Positions 1 through 7,954 of a DNA stretch of 42,624 nt are shown piece after piece. Each line of letters begins with the position of its first letter. Position 1 is the stretch's first letter. The notes below the pieces were generated by a model. It was given only the letters and a program-made list of their open reading frames with translations, was not told the origin of the DNA and ran no database searches. The DNA is from Candidatus Zipacnadia bacterium (GTDB lineage: Bacteria > Armatimonadota > Zipacnadia > Zipacnadales > UBA5352): NCBI GenBank assembly GCA_029820295.1, contig JALGVA010000026.1, positions 1 to 42,624 of the forward strand, written 5' to 3'. The position numbers and the translations under genes were made by a program.

Positions 1-1335
1 CATCCTCAGCAGCACATACTGACGAACGGTGAGATGCTGAAGGCCATTCAGGAGCGTTGCCGGGGCGTGCAGTTCGTGGGACAGACGGACGTCGAGGACG
101 CAGCGACCACGATCCAGAACATCAGGAGCCAGGCGGACGACCTCGACGGTGTGCTCTACTTCGGCGACCTTCCCGACGGATTGCTGGCGACAGGCCTGCC
201 GATTGTCGCCGTCTATCCGCTCTGGAGCCAGTGGCAGTACCCCTATCTTGCGTACGAGGGTGAGAGGGTCCTGACGGCCGCCCTGCCGGTGATCCCGGAT
301 GCGTCTGAGGCGACGTTCTCGGCCAGACTCGATCACATCGCCGATGAGCTGCGCGCCGTGCAGGCAGTCGCCAGGATGGAGAACCGCAAGGTGCTTATCA
401 TCACCGACAAGCCGGTCCTGGGCCAGTACGAGCCCACGGCGCTGCAGCTTGAGGCCGAGGGCTGGGAGGCGTATGAGGAGCGCTATCTGGCCAACCTGAG
501 CGAACTGGGCGTCGAGGCCATAGCGCGTCCGCAGAGCGAGATGGTCGCGAGGATGAAGGAAGTCGATGAGGCGGACGCCGCCCGGGTGGCTGAGGAGTGG
601 ATCGAGACGGCCGCCGGCGTCGCGGGCACCAACGAGATGCAGATACGCGACTCAGCGAAGCTCTACCTGGTCATGCGGGAGATGATCCAGGAGTACGAAG
701 CCGACGCCATCACCACCGAGGGCTACGGCGTGTTCATGGGCTACAAGGATGGCCCGATCCCCTCACAGGGCCTCCCCTCTTCGCAACTGTGCACCGACGG
801 CTTCGTGGCGACCTCCGAGACCCTCGTGGATTCCCTGATCACCCAGCAGCTTGGTCTGTTCGTGACGGGCAGCACCGGCTTCAACGGCGACTACATCGTC
901 GATGAGGATAACAACAAGGCCTACATCGGGCACTGCGAGTGCCCGTTCAACCCCTGGGGGGATGACCGCCGCGTGCCCTGGGTGATCCGCAATCTGCCCC
1001 AGTGGCCCATCGAGGAGCAGGAGAAGGGCGGCGCCGCGGTCCAGGTCTTGCTCCCCGCCGGCGAGACCGTCACGGTCGCGAAGGTCAGCGTCCATGACAG
1101 GAAGCTCTCGCTGTTCTCCGGAAAGACGGTGGACGGCGAGACGCTCTTCCCCGGCTGGGACGACATCCTGTGCAGAACCAAGCTGGCCATCGACACCGAC
1201 GCCGCGAAGCTGCTGAAAAACCTCGACTGGCGCACCTTCGGGAACCACCGGGTGGCATTCTATGGTGATCACCGCCAGCGCTTCAGGGACCTGGCGAAGC
1301 TGATGCACTACGAGGTGGTCGAGAAGGATCGGTGA
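1..1335 (+). CDS. L-fucose isomerase-like protein, copy 1 (5' end cut by window)
   Basis: The reading frame is open from base 1 and the first in-frame ATG is at 34. Alignment with the downstream paralogue, whose residues 18-30 match the codons before that ATG, shows that only about 20 N-terminal residues are missing, so the true start lies outside the window. The protein has the architecture of the FucI/AraA isomerase-like superfamily: two Rossmann-like N-terminal domains, then a conserved C-terminal domain. The middle holds a signature helix near RDSAKLYLVMREM, then LCTDGFVAT, FNGDYIVD and HCECPFNPWGD. Near the C terminus is a GNHRVAFYGDH segment. Classical FucI uses Glu, Asp and His as Mn ligands. 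The acidic position in the LCTDG segment here is Asp where copies 2 and 3 have Glu (MEG, CEGD). Family membership is fairly sure. Substrate and even isomerase activity are unknown. It is the first visible gene of a six-gene operon. Confidence 0.8.
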   Translation, partial: HPQQHILTNGEMLKAIQERCRGVQFVGQTDVEDAATTIQNIRSQADDLDGVLYFGDLPDGLLATGLPIVAVYPLWSQWQYPYLAYEGERVLTAALPVIPDASEATFSARLDHIADELRAVQAVARMENRKVLIITDKPVLGQYEPTALQLEAEGWEAYEERYLANLSELGVEAIARPQSEMVARMKEVDEADAARVAEEWIETAAGVAGTNEMQIRDSAKLYLVMREMIQEYEADAITTEGYGVFMGYKDGPIPSQGLPSSQLCTDGFVATSETLVDSLITQQLGLFVTGSTGFNGDYIVDEDNNKAYIGHCECPFNPWGDDRRVPWVIRNLPQWPIEEQEKGGAAVQVLLPAGETVTVAKVSVHDRKLSLFSGKTVDGETLFPGWDDILCRTKLAIDTDAAKLLKNLDWRTFGNHRVAFYGDHRQRFRDLAKLMHYEVVEKDR

Positions 1336-1419
1336 AGACCGGCGGCGGTCGTCCCGGCGGGCACCGAGATGCGCGCGTACGCCCGGAAGAGCAATCGGGC
1401 CGCGAGGGAGAGGTCGAGC

Positions 1420-2886
1420 ATGTCTCGGGAGCAGACCAGGCTCTATACGGTGTTCATGGACGCCGGTGTTCAGCACTTCGAGTCCGAGACCCTGGCGCCA
1501 ACCACAAACGAGCAGTTCCTGCGGCAACTGCTGGGGCGATGCGAGGGGGTCGAGTTCATCGCGAGGGATCTGTCCAAGGGCGGGACGGAGCTTGACTCCG
1601 TCATGGCGGAGTTGCGCGACCACCGTGAGGACTACGACGCGGTCCTGGTGGTCGGTGGCATGAGCGACTACAGACCGGCGCTCACCGGCCTTCCCACGAT
1701 CGCGGTCTACAACTTCCCGGGCTTCTCCCACGTCCCGTTCAAGCTCTTCGAAGAGCGCGGCGGCATCCTCACTGCGACGTGCGACCGGGGCAACGTCTGC
1801 GAGGCCGACCGGCGGGAGGCCATGTTCGATGACCTGGTGGAGAAGATCGGCCTCGTGGACGCGCTGGCGCGGATGAAGCGGTCCCACGTTCTGCTGATCA
1901 CCGACAGGCCCTGCGTGGATGATGACAACGTCCATCGCGGCGACCTCACCCGGCCGTATCCCGGCGACCTCCGACAGAAGAGGCCCGAGGAGTTCAATGC
2001 GATCTTCCGGGACCTCGTTCGCGATGCATTCGGGACCGAGATCACGAAGATCGGGACCGAAGACGTCGCCTCCAGCGAGCGCGTGCAGGCCATTGACGAG
2101 GAAGAGGCACGAGCGATCGCGCATCGGTGGATGGATGAGGCCAAGGAGATCCGCGGCACCATCGAGCGCGAGGTGGTCAACTCGGCCAGGATGTATCTGG
2201 TGATCAAGGCGCTGATGGCTGAGCACGGCGCCAACGCGAGCGCGACCCATATCAGGTCCCTGGTACCCAACCCACGGCCCGAGGACATGATCTGGCCCAG
2301 TCTGGGCAACTCCCAGCTTCAGATGGAGGGTACGGTGGGCTGCTGCCAGGGCCACATGAACGTGGTGCTCACGCACATGCTGGCGCAGTTCGGCTTCGGG
2401 CGGCCCTCAATGATGGGCGACTTCATGGTGGACCCGGGCAACGGTGTGACCATCGTCATGCACTGCGGGGCGCCGTGGAATCCCTGGGGAGGAGCCGAGA
2501 AGGTGCCCTACGTCATCCGCGATCACGCGGAACGGCACGTCAAGGGGCACTCGAAGCCGGGAGTCGGCGCATGTTCAGAGGTGCTCTTCCCGCCCGGCGA
2601 GCCCGCCACCATCTGGCGGGTCGATGTCGCCACCCGGTCCATACTGGTCCACACCGGCGAGACCGTCGATCCCTACTCCCTGTACACGGACTGGACCAAC
2701 ATCATGTGCCGGAGCAAGCTGACCACGCGGGTCAGTGACGCCCGGCAGATCCAGCGCCACCTCTACCCGGACGCATATGGCGTGCACAGATCAGGCACGA
2801 TCGGCGACTTCCGTGCGCAGATATGCGACATCGGGCGCCTGCTCGACTTCGAGGTCATCGAGGACGACAGGGCGCCGATTCGCTAG
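1420..2886 (+). CDS. L-fucose isomerase-like protein, copy 2
   Basis: A 488-residue protein. I chose the ATG at 1420 because a purine-rich GAGGGAGAGG (1404-1413) lies just upstream and because the N terminus then matches the family; an in-frame ATG at 1369 would add 17 Arg-rich residues without a good site. The same superfamily features as in copy 1 are visible: NSARMYLVIKALM helix, LQMEGTVGCCQGH with a glutamate in the likely metal-ligand position, MMGDFMVDPGNG, and HCGAPWNPWGGAEKVPYVIRD, which copy 1 matches as HCECPFNPWGDDRRVPWVIR. A C-terminal GVHRSGTIGDF segment carries the probable third ligand His. Copies 1 and 2 are clearly closer to each other than to copy 3. It lies 84 bases after copy 1 and 42 before copy 3. 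Probably cytoplasmic, with no signal peptide or membrane segments. Sugar substrate unknown. Confidence 0.85.
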   Translation: MSREQTRLYTVFMDAGVQHFESETLAPTTNEQFLRQLLGRCEGVEFIARDLSKGGTELDSVMAELRDHREDYDAVLVVGGMSDYRPALTGLPTIAVYNFPGFSHVPFKLFEERGGILTATCDRGNVCEADRREAMFDDLVEKIGLVDALARMKRSHVLLITDRPCVDDDNVHRGDLTRPYPGDLRQKRPEEFNAIFRDLVRDAFGTEITKIGTEDVASSERVQAIDEEEARAIAHRWMDEAKEIRGTIEREVVNSARMYLVIKALMAEHGANASATHIRSLVPNPRPEDMIWPSLGNSQLQMEGTVGCCQGHMNVVLTHMLAQFGFGRPSMMGDFMVDPGNGVTIVMHCGAPWNPWGGAEKVPYVIRDHAERHVKGHSKPGVGACSEVLFPPGEPATIWRVDVATRSILVHTGETVDPYSLYTDWTNIMCRSKLTTRVSDARQIQRHLYPDAYGVHRSGTIGDFRAQICDIGRLLDFEVIEDDRAPIR

Positions 2887-2928
2887 CGACCGACCGCGGA
2901 GCGAAACGGGCACCGGAGGGCGATAGCG

Positions 2929-4224
2929 GTGAGCGAACTCGATCGCGGCACCGTCAGGATCAAGCCGGTCTACGTGGGCCTGCACCACTACAGCGACGTC
3001 TACGGCAGCGTGTGCTCGCCGGACGTCAAGGGAACACCCCCGTTTGAGGTACCCTCAACCGAGGAGGTGCATCGGGCCGCACAGGCGATGGTGGACAGCT
3101 TCGCCGACGACCTGCCGGTGGATTTCGTCGAGATCGAGCAGCCGCTGGTGGTCGAGCACGAGCGCGACCTGCGGCGCCTGCCCTCGGAGTTGACGCATGA
3201 TGTGGATGCACTGCTCGTGCGGACCCTGGGCCGGCGCCCGTGGGAATCATTCACGCTCGCGCAGTATGGCCTCCCGATCATCGGCGGTACGGTCGGCGAG
3301 GATTTCCTGCGCGGGCTGCGGGCGAAGAAGTTCCTCAGCGAGAGCCGGTTCCTCTACATCGGCGAGATTCCGTCCTTCTCCGCGCCGGACGGGCCCTATG
3401 ACTTCCAGATGATCGAGCAGCGGTTCGGCGTGTGCGTACGCCACATCGAGACCAACGAGTTCTTCCGCCACTTCGATGCTCTCGAGGAGGACGGTGTGGC
3501 CGCCGAGCTGAATGAATGGACCGAGCAGTTCGCCGAGGTGCAGCCGGATCGGGAGAGCATGCTGGCCGCCACGAGGGTCTACCTGGCCCTGCGCGAGTTG
3601 TGTGAGCGCGAGGACGCGAACGGGGTGACCATCAACTGCGGCCGCTTCACCGAGGAGCGCCCGGTCGTGCCCTGTCTGGCCTTCGATCGGCTCATCGACG
3701 AGGGCATCATGTGCGCCTGCGAGGGGGACATCACCGCCATGCTGTCGTCGCTGCTGCTTCATGCGGTGAGCGCGCAGCCCGTGCTGATGGGCAATTTCGG
3801 CTACCGCGAGGGTATGTTCGAGGCGGGATCGGGGGAGGTCACCATCGAGCATGATCTGATTCCGCTGTCGATGGCCTCCGAGCCCTTCACCGTCCGCGAC
3901 TACCATACGCGGGGGTTCGGCGTCACGGCGTACGCAGACATCAGGCAGGAGCCCATGACACTGCTGAACATGGGCAGCTCCCTGGACAGCATCGTGGCTG
4001 TCGAAGGGCAGATCAAGGGCAGCGAGGACGGCGGTCACTGTCGCATCATCATCCACATGACCGTGGACGGTGACGTGGCCGAGCTCTCCAGGGCGCTGGT
4101 CGGCTCCCAGCACATGTCGATGACCTTCGGGCACTGGCAGCGCGCACTGGGTGAGGCTGCAAAGCTGCTGGGCATGCAGGCGAAGCACCCGAGAGCGGCC
4201 GAAGACGCGGTCTTCACCGGTTGA
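2929..4224 (+). CDS. L-fucose isomerase-like protein, copy 3 (divergent)
   Basis: A 431-residue protein starting at a GTG, with GGAGGG (2915-2920) eight bases upstream. It belongs to the same FucI/AraA-like superfamily but to a different branch from copies 1 and 2. The middle and C-terminal parts follow the family pattern more closely: GVTINCGRFTEERPVVPCLA, then DEGIMCACEGDITAMLSSLL with the likely metal-ligand Glu, then PVLMGNFGYREG where family members usually have a GD..VD segment, then EVTIEHDLIPLSM. The third-ligand region reads GSQHMSMTFGHW. The usual downstream Asp ligand appears replaced by Asn or shifted, so its metal chemistry may differ. Three unequal family members in a row suggest a hetero-oligomer or sequential reactions; this is inference. 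Cytoplasmic. Confidence 0.82.
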   Translation: MSELDRGTVRIKPVYVGLHHYSDVYGSVCSPDVKGTPPFEVPSTEEVHRAAQAMVDSFADDLPVDFVEIEQPLVVEHERDLRRLPSELTHDVDALLVRTLGRRPWESFTLAQYGLPIIGGTVGEDFLRGLRAKKFLSESRFLYIGEIPSFSAPDGPYDFQMIEQRFGVCVRHIETNEFFRHFDALEEDGVAAELNEWTEQFAEVQPDRESMLAATRVYLALRELCEREDANGVTINCGRFTEERPVVPCLAFDRLIDEGIMCACEGDITAMLSSLLLHAVSAQPVLMGNFGYREGMFEAGSGEVTIEHDLIPLSMASEPFTVRDYHTRGFGVTAYADIRQEPMTLLNMGSSLDSIVAVEGQIKGSEDGGHCRIIIHMTVDGDVAELSRALVGSQHMSMTFGHWQRALGEAAKLLGMQAKHPRAAEDAVFTG

Positions 4225-4258
4225 GCTTACCGCAGATGCACATCGAGGGATGCTTGCC

Positions 4259-4603
4259 GTGGAGCAGCTTATTGATATCAGCATTCGGCTGCAACAGATC
4301 AGTGCGCAGATGGCCTGGCTGCAGCAGCAGGTCTGGCAACTGACGATGATGCAGGGAGTGGGCTACCGACCTTCTCCCCCGCAGGGGCCCACGGCCCGGG
4401 ACGCGTCGGCGGAGGAGCGCCGGTCATATGTGGACCAGGGCTCGTGCAGAGGCTGCGGGCTGTGTGTGCGCGTAGCCCCGCGGACCTTCCGTATGGACCC
4501 GCAGACAGGACGAGCCGTCGCCCTCCCTGAACCCAGGGACCCTCCCTCCACGATCCAGATGGCGGTCGCCCGTTGTCCGGTTGGAGCCATTCACTACCGA
4601 TAG
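4259..4603 (+). CDS. small single-cluster [4Fe-4S] ferredoxin-like protein
   Basis: About 114 residues. A GTG at 4259 is favoured because GAGGGA (4245-4250) sits eight bases upstream; an ATG at 4250 in the same frame overlaps that site. The N-terminal 40 residues are Gln/Leu-rich and probably helical (LQQISAQMAWLQQQ), possibly a short coiled coil for oligomerisation or docking. The C-terminal part is a one-cluster ferredoxin domain: CRGCGLC supplies three cysteines and ARCPVGAI the fourth, with no second set, so one [4Fe-4S] cluster is expected. Such ferredoxins pass single electrons to partner enzymes. Sitting 34 bases after FucI-like copy 3 and 47 before the UroD-like gene, it implies that at least one partner in the operon needs low-potential reduction, which an ordinary aldose-ketose isomerase would not. 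Confidence 0.85.
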   Translation: MEQLIDISIRLQQISAQMAWLQQQVWQLTMMQGVGYRPSPPQGPTARDASAEERRSYVDQGSCRGCGLCVRVAPRTFRMDPQTGRAVALPEPRDPPSTIQMAVARCPVGAIHYR

Positions 4604-4650
4604 GCCTTCACCAGCCTGAGAGGGACCAGCACCCACGTCGGAGGGAGCAA

Positions 4651-5802
4651 ATGACGCCTCGGGAACGGGTTCTGGCCGCGTTCGCCAAGCAGCAGACAGA
4701 CAAAGTGCCGCTGCATCACATCGGAACCTGCTCCGAGGTCGCGTCCGCTCTGCTGGGGCGGGAGGCGTACGTGGGCGGGGGGATCCAGCAGTGGCGGGAG
4801 GTGACTGCTCTGTGGGAGGGCGAAGACGCCCACAAGGAGTTCGTCGAGCGGTCCTTCCGCGACGCCATCGAGATCGCCACGGTCCTGGGGAACGACGTCA
4901 TCCGGCCCAGCTACTGGCGCTACAACCGGAAGCCGACCGAGAAGATCGATGACAACACCTTCCTCTTCGCGGAGGGACCGGAGGAAGACTGGTCGGTGCT
5001 CCGCTTTGATCCGCCCAGCGAGCAGTGCCACATCTTCAGGTACCATCCCGAGGCGCGACAGGCCTTCGAGGACATCGAGGCACAGATCAGCGCGTCTGAG
5101 AAGGCCACGGAGGACTACGAGCCGCGCGCGGAGCGCTACGACTTCGAGCTTTGCGCGATGGCCCTGATGGGGGAGGAGTACATAATCCGCGTGGGCGCGG
5201 GCGGGTGCGGCATCCCCACGCGCAACACCGACATCTGGTTCGAGGCGATGCTGTTGCGGCCGGATCTGGTCGGCCGGCACCTCGACGTTCAGGTCGAGCG
5301 CGCGCGACGTGAGATGCAGTTCCTCAGTGAGCGGGGCTTCAAGCTGTTCTGGGGTGGCAGCGACTTCGCCTCGTACGAGGGCCCGATGTACTCCCCGAAG
5401 GTCTTCGACGATCTGATGCTCCCGCGCGTGACGCAGATCGCAGAGATTGCCGAGGCCTGCGGCGGCTACTACCTGTTCGCCAGCGACGGCAATCTGTGGC
5501 CGGTCGCCGACAGCCTGTTCGGTGCATCGGGCGTGCACGGCTACTACGAGATCGATCGGCGTGCGGGGATGGACCTGGCCAGATTGCGGCGGGAGTTCCC
5601 GGACCTGACCCTGGTGGGCAACATCAGCTCACACACGATGCATTTGGGCTCGCGTGAGGAGGTGGTGCAGGAGACATTGTCCTGCCTGGAGGAGGCCCGG
5701 ACCAGCGGCGGGATCATCGTGGGCATCTCCAACTACTTCGTCCCCGGCACCCCCATCGAGAACGTCGAGGCCATGCTCGAGGTGATCGAGCAGAACCGAT
5801 AA
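4651..5802 (+). CDS. uroporphyrinogen decarboxylase superfamily protein
   Basis: A 383-residue protein starting at ATG 4651, with GGAGGG at 4640-4645. It opens with TPRERVLAAF...DKVPLHH, the typical beginning of UroD-like proteins (PF01208) that are not haem enzymes, and lacks the RQAGR motif of true HemE. The C-terminal half has the superfamily TIM-barrel signatures: FWGGSDFASYEGPMYSP, YYLFASDGNL, GYYEIDRRAGMDLARLR and LVGNISSHTMHLGSREEV. Many relatives have HSDG in the second of these; here the His is Ala. The HxC zinc site of corrinoid methyltransferases such as MtaA/MtbA is absent. The superfamily includes methyl transfer and demethylation proteins, so the ferredoxin and methyltransferase on either side fit a one-carbon or corrinoid-type reaction, but this is inference. 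Cytoplasmic. Confidence 0.88.
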   Translation: MTPRERVLAAFAKQQTDKVPLHHIGTCSEVASALLGREAYVGGGIQQWREVTALWEGEDAHKEFVERSFRDAIEIATVLGNDVIRPSYWRYNRKPTEKIDDNTFLFAEGPEEDWSVLRFDPPSEQCHIFRYHPEARQAFEDIEAQISASEKATEDYEPRAERYDFELCAMALMGEEYIIRVGAGGCGIPTRNTDIWFEAMLLRPDLVGRHLDVQVERARREMQFLSERGFKLFWGGSDFASYEGPMYSPKVFDDLMLPRVTQIAEIAEACGGYYLFASDGNLWPVADSLFGASGVHGYYEIDRRAGMDLARLRREFPDLTLVGNISSHTMHLGSREEVVQETLSCLEEARTSGGIIVGISNYFVPGTPIENVEAMLEVIEQNR

Positions 5803-5850
5803 GGCCCACGACCGCTGTGCGGTGTCCACTGGAATGAAGGATGAGTAGAG

Positions 5851-6690
5851 ATGCAGCGGACCCGAAGCGGACCGACTGTCCGGCAGTTCCTTGACTACTA
5901 CCTGCTGCTGCTGCTGTCGGAGAAGAGCCGCAGCAAGCGCCAGATGGTTGATGAGATCAGGGAGCGCAGTGCCGGGAACCGATCATACCGGCCCAGCGGC
6001 GTACTGTGGCCTGCACGCATCGAGATCGATACGGTGCTCGCCAGGCTCGCCGACGAGGGCCTGGTCAAGCCACCCGCCCGTGGGGAGAGGTGGCGGATCA
6101 CCCCTGCCGGCGAGCAGGCTCTGGCCGCGTATGAAGACAGCGAGGACAAGAGCGATGGCAAGGAGCGGGCTGCCGAGAAGCTGGTGGAGCTTCTTGGCCC
6201 CGCCTCGGCGGACATCCACGTGCTCGATGTCGGCACCGGTCAGGGCTTCCTGGCGCTGAAACTGGCCGAGCAGGGGTTCTCAGTTACCGGCATCGACTCA
6301 GGCTGCTTCGACTACTCGAAGGACAGCATCGAAAAGGCGCGCGAACAGGCCCGCGACCATGGCGGGGAGGTCGTGTTCAGACAGGCCGACATACGCACAC
6401 TGGATGAGCCCGCCGAGAGTTTCGACTACATCGTCTCCAGCCAGGCGGTCCATTGCATGGCCGAGCAATGGGCGTGTGTCCAGGCGGTCCATCGTCTGCT
6501 CAAGCGCGGAGGCAGGTTCCTCTGCATGGACTACCTGGTCGGGGTACGGGGCTTCCAGCGACACGGCTTCCACTGCTTCCTGGCCCTGACGCGGGAGGAG
6601 TGGGTGGAGATGCTGCTGGAGCAGAGATTCGGCAACATCAGGATGCACGAGATGCACGACTTCCTCGTCATCGAGGCGCAGAAGGTCTGA
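5851..6690 (+). CDS. PadR-like winged helix fused to SAM-dependent methyltransferase
   Basis: 279 residues from ATG 5851, 48 bases after the UroD-like gene; upstream GAAGGA is a modest ribosome site. Residues about 10-95 resemble a PadR-type winged helix: LDYYLLLLLSEKSRSKRQMV, a recognition-helix region with IEIDTVLARLADEGLV, and a wing WRITPAGEQALAAYE. Residues about 105-265 form a class I methyltransferase: motif I VLDVGTGQGFLAL (124-136), an acidic end of strand 2 (GIDS), a motif II/III region FRQADIRTLDE, motif IV FDYIVSSQAVHCM, and post-motif GGRFLCMDYL. Winged helix plus methyltransferase on one chain can be an effector-sensing regulator or a small-molecule O-methyltransferase, whose N-terminal dimerisation domain is also a winged helix. 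It is the last gene of the operon and may act as its enzyme or its sensor. Confidence 0.82.
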   Translation: MQRTRSGPTVRQFLDYYLLLLLSEKSRSKRQMVDEIRERSAGNRSYRPSGVLWPARIEIDTVLARLADEGLVKPPARGERWRITPAGEQALAAYEDSEDKSDGKERAAEKLVELLGPASADIHVLDVGTGQGFLALKLAEQGFSVTGIDSGCFDYSKDSIEKAREQARDHGGEVVFRQADIRTLDEPAESFDYIVSSQAVHCMAEQWACVQAVHRLLKRGGRFLCMDYLVGVRGFQRHGFHCFLALTREEWVEMLLEQRFGNIRMHEMHDFLVIEAQKV

Positions 6691-7485
6691 AGGATGCGCG
6701 CGGGGAGATCGCGCCCCCATGGTCTGAGGCCATCGCGGCGCTCGCTCTGCCGTCGATGTACGCGACATCATCTGCCCCGTCTGCCCCCCCCATTCTTCGG
6801 GCCGGTCACAGTGAGACGGTTGCGGCCTGCCGGGCGCTGTGGGGGCGCCGGTCGGAGGCGGGGCTCCTCCACGCTGCTGAGCGTCCTGCGCACGTAGAGA
6901 GAGACGCGCCCCCCGATTCCTCACCCGCGCGAGCAATCCGCACCGGTGGAGCGGCGGTTCCCTGGACCGCGATGGCATTCAGGTAGCCGCGAACCAGCCA
7001 CAGCTTCACGCCGAGGTCAGAACAGGTGACCGTGCTCACATGCGTGGTCCCCGGGACCAGCGGTTCCTCAACGATCGCGTGGCCGGCGAGCACCTGAGCG
7101 AGGCGGTATTGCCTCATCCCGAGGACGAGCACGCCGCCGTCAGCCAACTGGACGCAGCGGGGCTGCCGCCAGCCCCGGTCCAGCCCCGGCGCAATCACTG
7201 TCGATGGGCGCTGCAACTTCTGGTTGACCTCGCCCCATGCCCGGTTCCCCAACTCCCAGTAGCAGCCTGAGGTGGACCCCAGGGATGCGTCCGTGAGCGA
7301 CCTCGACAACGACCGCGTGACCTGCCCGCAGGGGCACACGACCGAGCACTATACGTGGGTGAAGTATCGCACGTCGCCGGGCGCGTCGCCGGTCAGAGTG
7401 AAGCGCTTCGTCTTTGACACGCGTGTGGGAGAGCGTGCCAGCGTTGCGCTGAGGGGACGGCTGCTACTGCTCCGGGGGAGCGGCG
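6691..7485. other. 795-base stretch without a convincing intact gene
   Basis: No frame on either strand gives a recognisable full-length protein with a good start. The minus strand carries a 177-codon open frame (7339-6806) whose middle, with VQLADGGVLVLGMRQ and TTHVSTVTCSDLGVKLWLVR, has protein-like composition and faintly recalls secreted beta-propeller proteins, but it has no signal peptide, no family-defining motif and a low-complexity C terminus. I read it as a possible remnant. A plus-strand frame from 7272 becomes Arg/Pro-rich, as expected of a shadow, before it re-enters a real domain at 7701. Nothing else supportable was seen. Confidence 0.5.
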
Positions 7486-7701
7486 GTGAAGTACCCGCAG
7501 CTCCTCGGCCAGAGCTACTTCCGGGACGACAAGGACCGGTACTTCGCGGCCCCCGACCGGTTCGTGAGCTGCATGGGCCTGCGTCTGATCGGGGCGAAGG
7601 GAGAGGTGCTCGACCGGCACGAGACCGTCATCGACTCGTTGCGCTGGGCCGTGGAGATGGCGCGCACGCCGGAGGCCAGCGGCCGCGCCCTGAGGGTCTG
7701 A
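7486..7701 (+). CDS. 71-residue hypothetical protein or gene fragment
   Basis: A GTG start at 7486 is preceded by GGGGGAG (7474-7480) at five bases, a good ribosome site. The product begins MKYPQLLGQSYFRDDKDRY and continues with a mixed alpha/beta-looking sequence including GLRLIGAKGEVLDRHETV and SLRWAVEMARTPEAS. Composition is protein-like, unlike the Arg/Pro-rich shadows around it. No family recognised. Its TGA overlaps the ATG of the next frame (TGATG at 7699-7703), so the two could be translationally coupled, or a frameshift could have split one ancestral gene. Because the neighbouring ORF is only half a domain, a decayed origin is equally likely. Confidence 0.4.
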   Translation: MKYPQLLGQSYFRDDKDRYFAAPDRFVSCMGLRLIGAKGEVLDRHETVIDSLRWAVEMARTPEASGRALRV

Positions 7702-7922
7702 TGATCCGCGTGGTCAACTCGGCGCACTGCGCCGTCTTCGAATGCACGATGGCGACGATCGGCGCAACCTACAGCTTCATTCACGACGAGTGGCTACCGG
7801 GTTCGGGCTGCGTGCATCTGTGCCCGAAGCGCGACTTCGAGCTGTATGCGCCCGGCACCGACGCGGCGGACTCCCCGGTGCTCATCCACATCCCGCTAAG
7901 GCGGGGCGAGCCCTCGTCCTGA
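7701..7922 (+). pseudogene. C-terminal fragment of a GyrI-like effector-binding domain
   Basis: The 73 residues from ATG 7701 match the second half of GyrI-like small-molecule-binding domains (AraC/MerR-associated or stand-alone): a strand AHCAVFECTMATIGATYSF, then HDEWLPGSG, then RDFELYAPGTD, then a final strand VLIHIPLR. Complete domains are about 150 residues with a duplicated half. The first half and any DNA-binding domain are absent, and the upstream part of this frame (7272-7700) is shadow-like and Arg/Pro-rich. The fragment is therefore probably a remnant of a transcriptional regulator or effector-binding protein, unless the short preceding ORF supplies an unrecognised partner half. 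It converges with the minus-strand GH gene that ends at 7955. Confidence 0.5.
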
Positions 7923-7926
7923 GCCG

Positions 7927-7952
7927 GCGGCCACCGCGGACCGACCGGCCGC
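7927..7952. terminator. weak inverted repeat between convergent genes
   Basis: GCGGCC (7927-7932) pairs with GGCCGC (7947-7952) around a 14-base loop in the 32-base gap between converging frames. There is no T-run on either side, so a rho-independent terminator is only possible, not shown. Confidence 0.2.
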
Positions 7953-7954
7953 GA

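Noticed and set aside
763-2376. 537-codon minus-strand open frame
   Set aside because: Antisense to two FucI-like genes, low-complexity composition and no homologous motif.
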